From NCBI GenBank assembly GCA_035578175.1, contig JAQMRL010000011.1:6583501-6647500 (forward strand): a stretch of DNA of 64,000 nt. The letters run 5' to 3'. Of this stretch, positions 47,571 to 57,664 are shown piece after piece; the first letter of the stretch is position 1, and every line of letters begins with the position of its first letter. The position numbers and the translations under genes are program-made. The notes below the pieces were generated by a model, which did no database searches, had not been told where the DNA came from, and worked only from the letters and a program-made list of their open reading frames with translations. This DNA is from Catonia carolina (taxonomy: Eukaryota; Arthropoda; Insecta; Hemiptera; Achilidae).

Positions 47571-48706
47571 ACTGAAAATGAGTGGTGTTTAAGAAGACGC
47601 TTTGTTTTTTCCCAGATTGTGCCATCACGGACATTTAATGCTTGGATATGGTTTTCGAATGAATGATGTTTAAATTGTTTTATTAATCTCTTTAATTCGT
47701 TGTTCAGTCGGTTGTAGATAATCTTATCATTAGGGGTTCTTGATAACTGCCACGTTCGTCTAGCTCTTCGTTTATCTCTTATTAGGGTTCGTATATAATG
47801 TGGGTAACAAGGAGTATGACGAGAAGGAAATAATTTGGGTACACTATTTAACCAGGCTGCTTGTTGCACTGTTGTAACAAAACATTCAACAGCATTCTCT
47901 ACATCAGAAGGGGTCTTTAGAGGAACACGTAGGTCCAGATTATCATTAACGTAATTTTGAAATAACACCCAGTCAACTGGATTACGAGTAAGAGATGGAG
48001 ATGAGACCCGAAGAATAGGTGCGAGACTTAAAGTCAATAAGATACTAGAGTGGTCCGAAGAGAGTTCGTCCACAAATTCTACGTTACTAAATACATTTAT
48101 CTTGCTTACAACAAAAAAGTCTAGTAAATCAGGTTGTTTGGTCACAGAAGCAGGCCAATACGTGTATCCTGGGGGCGCAAGAAATGAGAAATTATTATGT
48201 GTAAGACATGAATGAAGGTTACGACCTTTAGGGTTAATCAAACGGGAACCCCACTGGGGATGTTTGGCATTAAAGTCACCTCCGGCTATAAATTTTGGAC
48301 CTAGAGTTTGAAAAAAGGCAGAAAATGTTTGTTCAGAAACTGAAAACCTTGGGGGACAGTAGACAGCAGCGAGAGTGAATTGAGAACCAGTTGAAGAAAT
48401 GGAAATAGCAGATACCTGTAAATAGTTGTATGACTCGGTAGGTAATAAGGTATGTGAAACCTTGTTACGGACGAGTACAGCCGTTCCGCCATGGGCAGTC
48501 CCATCCGGATGGTCAGAGCGATACGTTGTAAAGTTAGGAATGTAAAATTGTTGTCTAGGGGTAAGGTGGGTTTCGCAGAGTAGTGCAACGTCAATACGTC
48601 GAGTATTAAGTGTAAGCTCAAGCTCATTTTTGTGATTTATTACACCATTCGCGTTCCACAAAAGAATGAGGACGGATTGGGCTGAGTTGGAATTATTTTG
48701 TGGCAT
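47560..48706 (-). pseudogene. Jockey ORF2, endonuclease part
   Basis: Starts at the ATG 48706, which overlaps the end of ORF1 by 14 bases (aataatgccacaaaataa contains both the ATG and the ORF1 stop), the usual arrangement for reinitiation. Apurinic-type endonuclease motifs: LLWNANGV (17-21), LCETHL (Glu 45), VYCPPR, GGDFNAKHPQWGSR (142-155), LLDFFV, LSSDHSSI (Asp 218, His 219). Then a basic linker (RDKRRARRTW) leads to the RT. The frame leaves the true reading about 12 codons before the stop at 47531. Confidence 0.93.
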
Positions 48707-49970
48707 TATTATTGTTAAGTAAGACTTGTGTTAATTGAGACATAAGAGATATAAGAGGCATTATGACGTTTTTAATATCAGTTAAAAAGGAATGCATAAG
48801 TTCAGATAAAACGGTGGAGTTGTCTGCGTTACAGCGATCACCCCTCACAGCTGAAACGTAAGAGAAAGATTTGTTACAATTATTACAATTAGCACTATTA
48901 TTATTATCATTATTAACATTCATATTATTATTTGTTTGGCGAACACTACTTCCGTTCGATACATCAGTATTTGTACTGTGTATTTCCCTTAGATTTGGGA
49001 ACTCTTTCTTGTTGGTAGTAGCAGGAAAGTATGATGTACTCGCATTGTTAGTGCGAAGGGTTGACGTAGGTAATTTTTTAACGCTTCGGCGACCTTGTAG
49101 TTCCTGATATACAGAACAGCCCTTGTAGTTGGCTGTATGTTGACCTTTACAAAGAGCGCAGGTTGGAGGAACGTCTTTGGTTTTAGTACAATTTGCAGAA
49201 AGATGATTTCCACCGCACTTGACACATTTCGGATTATGGAAACAATAAGCTTTTGTATGATTATAATTCTGACAATTCTTACATTGTACAATATTTTTAT
49301 TTTTACGCAATTCTTCCACTCTAATTATCGTATGTAAAAGATTATTTAATTTATAAATTTCTTCGACATTTTTGCTTTTTTGATTTAAGTCGATAAAGAA
49401 TAAATGTAGCGGGTATTTGTCTCTTGAAATAACGTTAGCGACATTTACGACATCAAATCCTAATGAAATTAATTCCTGTTTGATCAATTCAGTCGAGGTG
49501 GAAGAATGGATACCTCTTATAACCACACGATGAGGCCGATCATCAGGGCACTGATATGTGTGAAACTTAATATTGTCGTCAGACTTTAAAACTTTAATTA
49601 AATTTCTATACAATGTTGATGTACTAGGGTAAATATTAATTCCATCTGCCGTAGATTTACATCTAAAATCTTCGCCTGCGGCTACATTAGTAATGGAAGA
49701 GATAAAAAGTTCATAATTAGTAACATTTTTAACAAATATCGGTGGCGGACGCTTGTTGGCCAGCTGATTTAGTTCACTGCCATCACAATCTCGAGTCAAT
49801 ACCCCAAAACGATTCTGGAGTGAAACCGGCTCCGGAAGTGACTGCCGGCTAATTTTACGGTGATCATTTGGATGAATAGGTGAACGTGGCCGTTTATTGT
49901 TGACAGCTGTTTTGAATTCGCTGATATCAATATCGCCTTGTTCATCATCGTTTGCACTTCCCGTTTCCAT
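48693..49970 (-). CDS. Jockey ORF1 (Gag-like RNA-binding protein)
   Basis: 425 residues, uninterrupted. N-terminal low-complexity part with KRPRSP, a domain at about 75-225 starting RPPPIFVKNV that is usual before zinc knuckles in Jockey Gag proteins, then three knuckles: C230-x2-C-x4-H-x4-C243, C249-x2-C-x3-H-x4-C261, C271-x2-C-x3-H-x6-C285. The C-terminal 130 residues are Asn-rich, partly from an AAT/AAC run. It binds the element RNA and forms the particle that carries it. Confidence 0.95.
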   Translation of the reverse strand: METGSANDDEQGDIDISEFKTAVNNKRPRSPIHPNDHRKISRQSLPEPVSLQNRFGVLTRDCDGSELNQLANKRPPPIFVKNVTNYELFISSITNVAAGEDFRCKSTADGINIYPSTSTLYRNLIKVLKSDDNIKFHTYQCPDDRPHRVVIRGIHSSTSTELIKQELISLGFDVVNVANVISRDKYPLHLFFIDLNQKSKNVEEIYKLNNLLHTIIRVEELRKNKNIVQCKNCQNYNHTKAYCFHNPKCVKCGGNHLSANCTKTKDVPPTCALCKGQHTANYKGCSVYQELQGRRSVKKLPTSTLRTNNASTSYFPATTNKKEFPNLREIHSTNTDVSNGSSVRQTNNNMNVNNDNNNSANCNNCNKSFSYVSAVRGDRCNADNSTVLSELMHSFLTDIKNVIMPLISLMSQLTQVLLNNNNATK

Positions 49971-50204
49971 TAAAACGAAAATGTAGGTTAGTTATTGTTT
50001 ATTTAATTAAACAATAAATAACATGAAAAATAAAACAAAGTTCATACCAATTTAACACCAGTAGATCCAGTTGAAGTAACTAAGACTATAGATGGTAATT
50101 AATTAACACAAACTGTAATTAACACAATTCAAACGCAGAGCATTAGTACGACTTCCAATCGCTTCAAATACCGGAAGGACTCTATCAATCGAAAGTGTTA
50201 ATTT

Positions 50205-50494
50205 AAATATAAAATTTATATTTTTATTTAATTTATCTACTATTAAAAATAAGTTAAATTTTTGTGTGATTCCTTTTTTCCTGTAGCTTAACATTGTAAA
50301 TATTCCTTAAAATTAATTATGTAATTTGTAAAATTTTATTTTGAAAATAATATTAATATTTATTAATAATATTAAAAATATTATTAATATTATTTACATA
50401 TTCATGTCAAAAACATGTCAAAAATTTTTTTGGCCAACATTTTGTCATGCCCTTTCAAATTATATGTGTAGTAATTTTGTTGTTTCCACTAACA
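50205..50494 (+). other. AT-palindrome spacer
   Basis: Contains a near-palindromic stretch of aatattaat units (50340-50395). Nothing else seen. Confidence 0.5.
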
Positions 50495-50706
50495 TTTTAT
50501 ACCGCCAGACCCTGTGGTGAATGAAGTGAAGGTGTCATTTGCTTGGTGGAAAGTGGGTGCTTTTCGGAGGGCCTGGCATGCTGATAAGCTTACTCTTTCA
50601 ACTCAGTAAGGAAGGCATTAGTAAACCACCTCACTCCTCGTTTTTTCTTAGTAAGGCCTCTAGAGGTTCAAACCAACCTTTCGGCTGTTGACCTAAACAA
50701 CAACAA
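50495..50706 (+). repeat. Interspersed repeat family A, 5'-truncated copy
   Basis: The 3' 210 bp, ending gacctaaacaacaac. Confidence 0.8.
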
Positions 50707-50791
50707 ACTTAATTATTATGAAGTTTTGATTTAAAGTTCTATTTATATATTTTCAAGTATTGAGTGAAGTTTAACTGAAAAAACCAGTAGT

Positions 50792-50962
50792 AGGCCCCCC
50801 CTGTAACAAAGTGTTAGTGTGCTAGCCTATATCGTAAAGGTCCTGGGTTTGATTCCCAGCTAGGGTCTGAAAATTTTCTCAAGTTAAAACCCAGTGTTTC
50901 ATTACCCACCAGAGTCGCAAATAACCAAGCTGTTGATGAGACTTTAAATAAACTAAAAAAAA
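50792..50962 (+). mobile_element. tRNA-derived SINE, intact-looking
   Basis: Head: aaagtgttagtgtgctagcc (A-box region), B box gggtttgattccc at 50845, then a body and the A-rich tail (aaataaactaaaaaaaa). Same family as 43843-45440. No clear target duplication. Confidence 0.75.
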
Positions 50963-51817
50963 GATCGTAATTTTAAGTAGGTGATGGAACTTTACTGTAT
51001 GGAAACTGTTAAATTCAATTTTAAAATTGATTATTTTGTTTTATTTTCTGTTGTAAATAAAATTTTTCACAATAATTATGTAATTATCTTTGATATATTT
51101 TTATCGAATATTGTTCTCGGTAAGTTTGTGATATTTGTATGTTTGAAAGTTAAATGCTGTTTTGTAAATATTCTGTAGTATAAAAAACCATAGCTTAAAT
51201 TTCAGTGATGAAGATTGTTGTTTTGACCTTAAATAAACATGGTTATAGTGTTCATTGATCATTAAGTATTATTTTACACCATTCTCGTAAAATTGGTTGC
51301 CTTGGAACTTTACTGAAAGACACCTCATTTAACTATTTTATTTCATGCTAATCATTCTCTTATGTTATTAAACAGTTGATTTTCCCAATCTATAATTTCA
51401 CTTTACGGTTGGAATTAAAGGTAAAAATGAAGATCTCATTGTTGGAAATAAAGTTCTGTTATGTGATTAAAAGTTTCAGTACACTGTATCATCTTATTTA
51501 GTTAATAAAAAATAAATATTTTGTGGTAAATCAAAAAGATAATGAGTATTGATGATGTGCTTGTAATTTTTTAATTATTAAAAATATATATATTTAATAA
51601 TAATAAAATACTTCATAAATAATGTGTCTGAAAGATTTTAATGTTGCTGAAGAATGTGCTCTTTTTAATTTCATTTATTTGCACTTGCGCACTGCCGTGT
51701 TTTTTTATTTATTTTATTATTATATATTGTTTCATTCTGCTGTGTGTTTTGTTTCGCTGTCACTGCTGCATAAAAAAAAAGTTTGCATGGTTTTTGTGTT
51801 GTCTTGATTTAAACCAG
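50963..51817 (+). other. Intron upstream of exon 4b, unique part
   Basis: AT-rich; nothing recognised by eye. Of interest only for a search for selector sequences controlling exon 4 choice. Confidence 0.4.
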
Positions 51818-51915
51818 GTGCTGACTAAGGATTCAGTTACTGTTTCTGTTGATGCTGTTGTGTATTACAACATCAAGAATCCAATGGATGCTGTCAACAA
51901 TGTTACGAATTATGG
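51818..51915 (+). CDS. Stomatin exon 4b (alternative, residues 106-137)
   Basis: Acceptor ttgatttaaaccag; reads VLTKDSVTVSVDAVVYYNIK, NPMDAVNNVTNY plus gg, donor gtaaaa. gg joins the t of exon 5 to give Gly. This version is nearer to the stomatin consensus (LTKDSVTVSVDAVVYY), so it is probably the ancestral or general form. Alternative to 40182-40279: same size, same phases, never both in frame. Confidence 0.95.
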
Positions 51916-52260
51916 GTAAAAATTTTTTATTACTTTTTCTTTTCAATTTTAGGGTTTTAAGTACATAAGAAATTCATCGCTTCGTTAAAAAAATTAGTTT
52001 ATTACTGTTCATTATAATTATGTGTGTTCATTATATTATCTTTAAACAAGTATTGAATACATTTTTTATATTAACCCAATAATATATGTTAGTAGGCTAA
52101 TTCAATACCATTTTAAAATTGACTGTTATTCAAAATGTCTTCAGTTAACTTACGTGCATGTGAATAAAATTAAAAATGAATAAGATAACATTACAACGGT
52201 ATTAAAACCAATTGATTAATTGTTCGGTTAATTTTATTTCATTTCATTCATCACATTAAA
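51916..52260 (+). other. Intron, unique part
   Basis: Nothing recognised. Confidence 0.5.
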
Positions 52261-52505
52261 AAGCCCCAGTACTTCGGCCATGTTCTTCGAAACGGGAAAT
52301 ACAGACTTCTTCAGCTGATAGTGGAAGGAAAGATAGCAGGAAAGCGCCGGCCGGGCAGAAGGAAAGCGTCCTGGTTGAAGAATTTGAGAGATTGGTATGG
52401 TCTCAACTCCACGTCGCTGTTCCGAGCAGCTGTTTCGAAAGTTAGAATAGCAATGATGATCGCCAACCTCCGACGCGGAGACGGCACTTGAAGAAGAAGA
52501 ATTTT
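52261..52505 (+). pseudogene. LINE 3' end fragment (RT C-terminus with GAA tail)
   Basis: Open frame of 76 codons to the stop at 52489: YFGHVLRNGKYRLLQLIVEG, KIAGKRRPGRRKASWLKNLR, DWYGLNSTSLFRAAVSKVRI, AMMIANLRRGDGT. This is the C-terminal pattern (YFGH..RN.KY.LL.LI..GKI.GKR..GRR..SWL.NLR.W) of an insect endonuclease-RT LINE type. It ends in (gaa)4, a typical tail. GC content is well above its surroundings, and the frame is undamaged, so it is a recent 5'-truncated insertion. Confidence 0.8.
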
Positions 52506-53513
52506 ATTTCCTGTGCCAAAACCTTGATACTTTACTGAATTTTGTGTTGCAAGTTGAAATTCTTCCATTCATACACCTGCTTTTTAATGTGCTGTTTCCA
52601 AGAATTCCAGTGTTAATGAACAGCCAGTTAAGAAAAAAGTTTTTTGGTGTATATATTGGAATATAAACAGTAAAGCAGATGTACTCACAATATTTATTTA
52701 TGCAGCAGTTATTTTATTGACTTACGTTTATTTCAACAAATACGTCTGATAAACACTTGACGATAAATTTAGTTTTTATTTTGATAAAATACAGAATGGT
52801 TCTTAAAAAATAAAATGCAAAGTATTAAAATCTGAAAAAATAAAAAGTATTAAAATTTAATTATTTAGGAGTTAAAATGACTCCAAATATACAAGAAAAA
52901 TTCAATACAAAAACAAAAAATGGAAACCGGATATCACCTTACAAACAGTATTTTTTATAAAAATGTATATCTAAAATTTTAAAATTAAGAACATCATGAA
53001 TCTGTAGTTCTCCCAGAAGGCCTTTATGGTGCAGAATGTTAAAAATAATCAGAAGAAATTTTTGAAGATTATGAAAAAGTAGAAAAGGAAGGAAGATAAG
53101 TATTTTACAGATATATTAAATTTATCAAAGAAATGAAAACAGATTAGTAAAGAAAATAATTAATTTTTATGAAAATAGAATAACAAAAACTAATTGTTTT
53201 CAATTTTAAGAAAATTGAAAAGGATTTGGAACATATTGAATGTTTCAAATGACTAATCAAAGAGGGAAAATTTAATGAAACAATTAATGAGTCTAGATTT
53301 ATAGAGAAAAATAAAAACTATGAATCACAAAAATGTTAAGAAGAAAGTAAGAAACAGCAGGATGAAAGAATGCAGGGGTTTTGGAAAGGGAATCTGAAGT
53401 ATGTGTGTTATCATGCTCTAGTTGTCAGAATGTAAAACAAATTAAGTTTATTTCAAAAATGTATTTCGTTTATTAATGCTCTATCAGTTGTTATTGTTAT
53501 TCATTAAGCTAAA
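52506..53513 (+). other. Intron, unique part
   Basis: A-rich, nothing recognised. Confidence 0.5.
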
Positions 53514-53515
53514 TA

Positions 53516-55369
53516 CTGGGTGTCCCCAAAGTCTTAGTATGACAAAATATTTCACAAAAAAGTGATGTTATTCTTCAAAACACAAAACAATCATGACTGC
53601 AAATACAATCTACTGAAATTCATGTTTGTACATTTTTTCTACCATCTTGAATTCAACTTTGTTTTTTCGAAATATAAAGGCGGTCATGTGACACATCATT
53701 TGCATGTACGAGTAGAATTTTGCGAAAAATCCATCGGTGAAAACTGTTTTTAAAATCTCTTTCCGTTTTGAAGTTAGAGCCCATCAAACTCAGACACACT
53801 GTGAAAATGGCTCGTAGTGGATGTTAGTATCATCTTCCTTAACTGTCTCTAAAATTGAGTTTATTGTTTAATTTGAAAAAATTAGTGCAAATATTTATTA
53901 GTCTTTGATATTAAAGCTTGTATAATGTTAAATTTAAATAAGGTAAAACACTCGATAAGCCATTTCCTACTGTTTACTTATTTTACAGCTGACTAACTAA
54001 TTTTTGATGAATCAGTGAGAATCAGCTATTTTCAATTTTTTAAATCATTTACAGGTTAAGTATTGTAATTACTGAATTTTTGAATTCTGTATTAATGGTA
54101 GTAAAGTTAATTGATTAAATTTTCTTGCTTGTTATTACTTGTGGTAAAATTGTTAGTTTAATGTTTCTTTTGGGTGAAACCTTTCAATTTTAAATCCAGT
54201 AGTTCCCAATAGGTTATAAAACATCTAAAAAATTCAGAACAGCTGATTTTCTTTGATTTATCAAAAATTATTTAAAGTCAGCTCAGCTGTAACATGGTAA
54301 ACGATTGGAAATGGCTTGTCAAGTGTTTTACTTTATTTAAATTTAGCATTGTACAAGTGTTAAAAAGCAAGAGCTAGTAAAGATTTGCACTGATTTGTTC
54401 TAATTAATCTGTAAACTAAATTTTAGAGACAGTTAAGGAAGATGATATTATACTAGTAACCACAAAATTGCAAACTTCCTAGTAAACCAAGCGTCATGTA
54501 TGCTTGAGTCCCAGCTCCGTGTAGTTGGAAGGAATGCAATGCGTTGTTATAGTAGTGGGAGAATAAATGAGTTAGTAGTATTTCACAGCTGATGCATTTG
54601 TAGTGGTAGCGTGTACTAACTAGACTAAAAAAATATTCTTATCATCCGGCGCATTAATTTAACAAATACCTACCAGGTTATTAACTTGCTAATTTATATC
54701 AAAATATGTAAATAAATAAATGTAATAAATACAAACAAATATTTTAAATGCGGAAAGTTCGAAAACGAATGTTTTGTATTAGAGTAATACAACAGTCGTA
54801 TTCCCAGCATGCATCACTCATTCATTATACCTCACCCGTACCCTTCACCTCGCAACTACACGGAGCTTGGACCCGACTTATACCTTCACCCGTCCTGCCT
54901 TACAGTGTGCCAATTCCACCCGCCCCGAATAAGTTTGTAATCTTGTACTGTTCATGATAATAAGATAATAATAAAAGATGAAAAGTTCATTCCCACTCTG
55001 CCAAATATGGCAACACTGCATTACTGTCTTAACTAGATTCAGGCTCACAATTTCATGGTTACTAGCATAACATCCAAAATATGCCATTTTTACAGTATTC
55101 CCGAGTTTGATGGGCTGCAACTTCAAAACAGAAAGATATAATTAAAAACAGCTTTCACCAGTGAATTTTTCGAAAAATTCTACATGCGAATGTGTCACAT
55201 GAACACCTTCATATTTAAAGAAAAGTTGCATTCAAGATGGCAGAAAAATGTACAAACATAAATTTCAGTAGATTCTATTTGCATTCATAAGATTTTATTG
55301 TGTTTTGAAGAATAACATCACACTCATGTTTGGAAAATATTTTGTCATATAAGAGTTTTGGGACACCAG
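53516..55369. mobile_element. Non-autonomous Tc1/mariner-type element with 290-bp inverted ends
   Basis: Left arm 53516-53815, right arm 55080-55369, inverted, with ends ctgggtgtccccaaagtc and (right, inverted) ctggtgtcccaaaactc. TA at 53514-53515 and 55370-55371. Inside lie a second foldback element and, from 54490 to 54960, a further shorter inverted repeat around agctccgtgtagttg. No transposase frame. Confidence 0.85.
53830..54445. mobile_element. Foldback element nested in the previous one
   Basis: 616 bp, inverted ends tcatcttccttaactgtctc, arms of roughly 200 bp. TA at 53828-53829 and 54446-54447. Confidence 0.82.
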
Positions 55370-55371
55370 TA

Positions 55372-55954
55372 TATGTACACCTTTTTAATTAATAACTTTG
55401 ATTGTATTGAATGCAGTCAAAATAATGTATTTTTATCAATACAATGAATATAGTATTTATATTGTGTTTATTTTTTAATGTAAATATTGTAATTTTTGAT
55501 AATGCAAGCTGTAATGTAAAAATAAAATTGGTGGACGATAAAATCAGTATACATATTATTCATTTATCAGTAAAGTACAATAGAGTAATTTTTAAACAAT
55601 CGTTAATTAATTGGTTGTAGCAATTAATTGGTTATAGCGTCCATCTCCATTAACATACTTGACTGTTTTATTGAACTTATATGCATGTATATTAAAGGTT
55701 TTTGTTATTACAAAAACAAAAATGAATTATTTTCCTCTCCCCATTACAACCTGCACCCTCCCTCTCTCTATCCCTGGTATATTTAATTTTTAATTTTGAT
55801 ATTTCAGCCAGGATTTTGATACATACATTTTTTTAAAAGAAAATTTAATTATATTATAAAATATATTTGGTTTTATTTGAAGTTGCATCAGTTGCTTGTT
55901 CATTTGCAACTACTGTGGATTGTGGTAAATTATTGGCGGTTTTCACGTGTAAGA
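55372..55954 (+). other. Intron, unique part
   Basis: Nothing recognised. Confidence 0.5.
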
Positions 55955-56026
55955 CTTTTCTAGACCCTTGTTGATATACAACCTTCTATTTTGAAGTCTA
56001 GTGTCTTAACCACTGCTTCATAGAGA
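55955..56026 (-). mobile_element. tRNA-like SINE head remnant
   Basis: Minus strand: gcagtggttaagacactaga, cttcaaaatagaagg: A-box-like stretch and anticodon-arm-like context as in SINE heads. The B box is decayed. Confidence 0.35.
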
Positions 56027-56749
56027 TGGGCAAATGTAACACTATTTTGCTTAAAATTTTAGGAAAAGTTAAAATGTATTCTGTGCCCTAGAAGTAAAGG
56101 ATGTGAACTCCAATTTTGACAAAATTAAGTTTTAAAATAAGCAAAAAATGCTCTATCTAATGGTTTACAGTATTAATTCATATCTGTCTTACTTTCATTT
56201 TTGAAAAGTTGCAGTAAACACATTAACTTCACTTTTGTAAATGATGCGGAACATTTTTAAAATCACTATTATTTTTAACTTTAATTGAATGTATACTTGT
56301 TATTGACAATAAGTTATTCTATTTTGAAGTATTTTGTTTTTATTGCCTTGCTGATAGGCCTTAGAATTTGCTTGAATTCTGTAATTTTTTCAAACATTGT
56401 TGTGAATAAAATGCTGTTTCTGTATCAGAATAGAGTTAGCACAATATATTTTGTCTAAGTTTTTTTTTCTTTTAATTAAGTTCTTTGAGTGGTCAGAGGG
56501 GTGTAGACGTTAATAAAATTGTTTAGTCATTTAAATCTTTATATGAGAAGCTATATTTGGCACAAATTTTTTTAAAAAATCTAACTCCTTCAGAAATTTT
56601 TTACAAAAACCTTCACATTTTTGGTTCTTCTAATTACAAAAATGGAGTTAACTTTCTTTACTTCTTAGGTACAGTATTCAACTTAATTAAAATATTAGTG
56701 ACTAAAAAATCATTGATGAAATATATTTATTATTTTTCTGGTAAAGTCA
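56027..56749 (+). other. Intron, unique part
   Basis: Nothing recognised. Confidence 0.5.
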
Positions 56750-57040
56750 TTGCTGAGAGTCTGCTGTTTAACAGTTTCAGAGACGAAGGTTCCATGGTTC
56801 AAATCCTAATAAAGGTAATTACTTTTATATGGATTTGATTATTTATTAGATAGTGGTTACCGGTGTATTTTGATGGTTGGTGTTTGGTGTTCAATTGACT
56901 ATACTCCCTCAGGAATGATCAGCCTGAGTTTGTACAACACTACACCTCATTTAGATATTGTACATATCATCCATATTCCGTTGCGTCCATGGTGTTGCTT
57001 ATGGTTCTTAAATTGAACAGATAGTAACATATATTTTCTT
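56750..57040 (+). mobile_element. SINE, family S3, plus-strand copy
   Basis: Head with ggttccatggttcaaatcct, body with aaggtaattacttttatatg, ttcaattgactatactccct and ttaaattgaacagatagtaa. Same order as the two copies at 39390 and 39768. Confidence 0.65.
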
Positions 57041-57307
57041 ACAATACATAGGAATTTCTTGATCCTGAACTAAGTTTCTTGCATTTTAAGAAACCATTAG
57101 CTTTCCACATCCTTTCATATTATTACTTTTCTAACATGTTCTGGAATATCTCTTTATATTATATCCTAGTCAACTAGCTTTCCCTCTCAAATTGTTTCCT
57201 TAAAATGCCTCTCATCTGTTTCTTCAAAATCACTGTATATTTAAAAATTATGTTTTTATTTTATATTTTTTAATTAAAATTAATACTACTCTAATATATT
57301 TTTGCAG

Positions 57308-57469
57308 TCATTCTACTCGATTGTTAGCTGCTACAACTCTTCGTAATGTTCTTGGTACCAGAAATTTAGCAGAAATCTTATCTGAACGAGAAACTATTTC
57401 TCACAATATGCAAGCATCTTTAGATGAAGCTACTGATCCTTGGGGTGTCAAAGTGGAACGTGTTGAGAT
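57308..57469 (+). CDS. Stomatin exon 5 (residues 138-191)
   Basis: Acceptor ttatatttttgcag type (tttttgcag), then (S/G)HSTRLLAATTLRNVLGT, RNLAEILSERETISHNMQAS, LDEATDPWGVKVERVE and the first two bases of Ile, donor gtaagt. The motifs TTLRNVLGT, ILSERE.I...MQ..LDEATDPWG.KVERVEIKDV are the hallmark of the family. The first codon is completed by exon 4, giving Ser after 4a and Gly after 4b, so the joint itself differs between the two forms. Confidence 0.97.
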
Positions 57470-57664
57470 GTAAGTTATTTGAATTATTGTTGTATTATAA
57501 AATAATATAACTCATTGTATTAAATACTCGTTGTGAAGTATTATCTTATCGTATTTGGCTTATTGCATTTGTTATTTAGGTCATCAGCCGCAATACCAGC
57601 AATACAAGTGAGGATGCGTATTAATTAAAAATACGCTCAGTTTGATCAAAAATAAAATTCCATA

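Larger units (their letters stand above)
45806..50190 (-). mobile_element. Full-length Jockey-clade LINE with 14-bp target duplications
   Basis: On the minus strand: 5' end at 50190, 5' UTR of 220 bp, ORF1 (49970-48693), ORF2 (48706-45997), 3' UTR of 180 bp and a poly(A) tail (T-run at 45803-45818). The direct repeat gaaagtgttaattt is perfect on both sides (45792-45805 and 50191-50204). Full length, matching duplications and only one visible frameshift point to a young insertion. It lies in the intron between exons 4a and 4b, antisense to the gene. Confidence 0.95.

Noticed and set aside
51622..51919. 61- and 92-codon ORFs that overlap exon 4b
   Set aside because: The 92-codon frame contains exon 4b by extension into intron sequence; acceptor and homology show that only 51818-51915 is coding.
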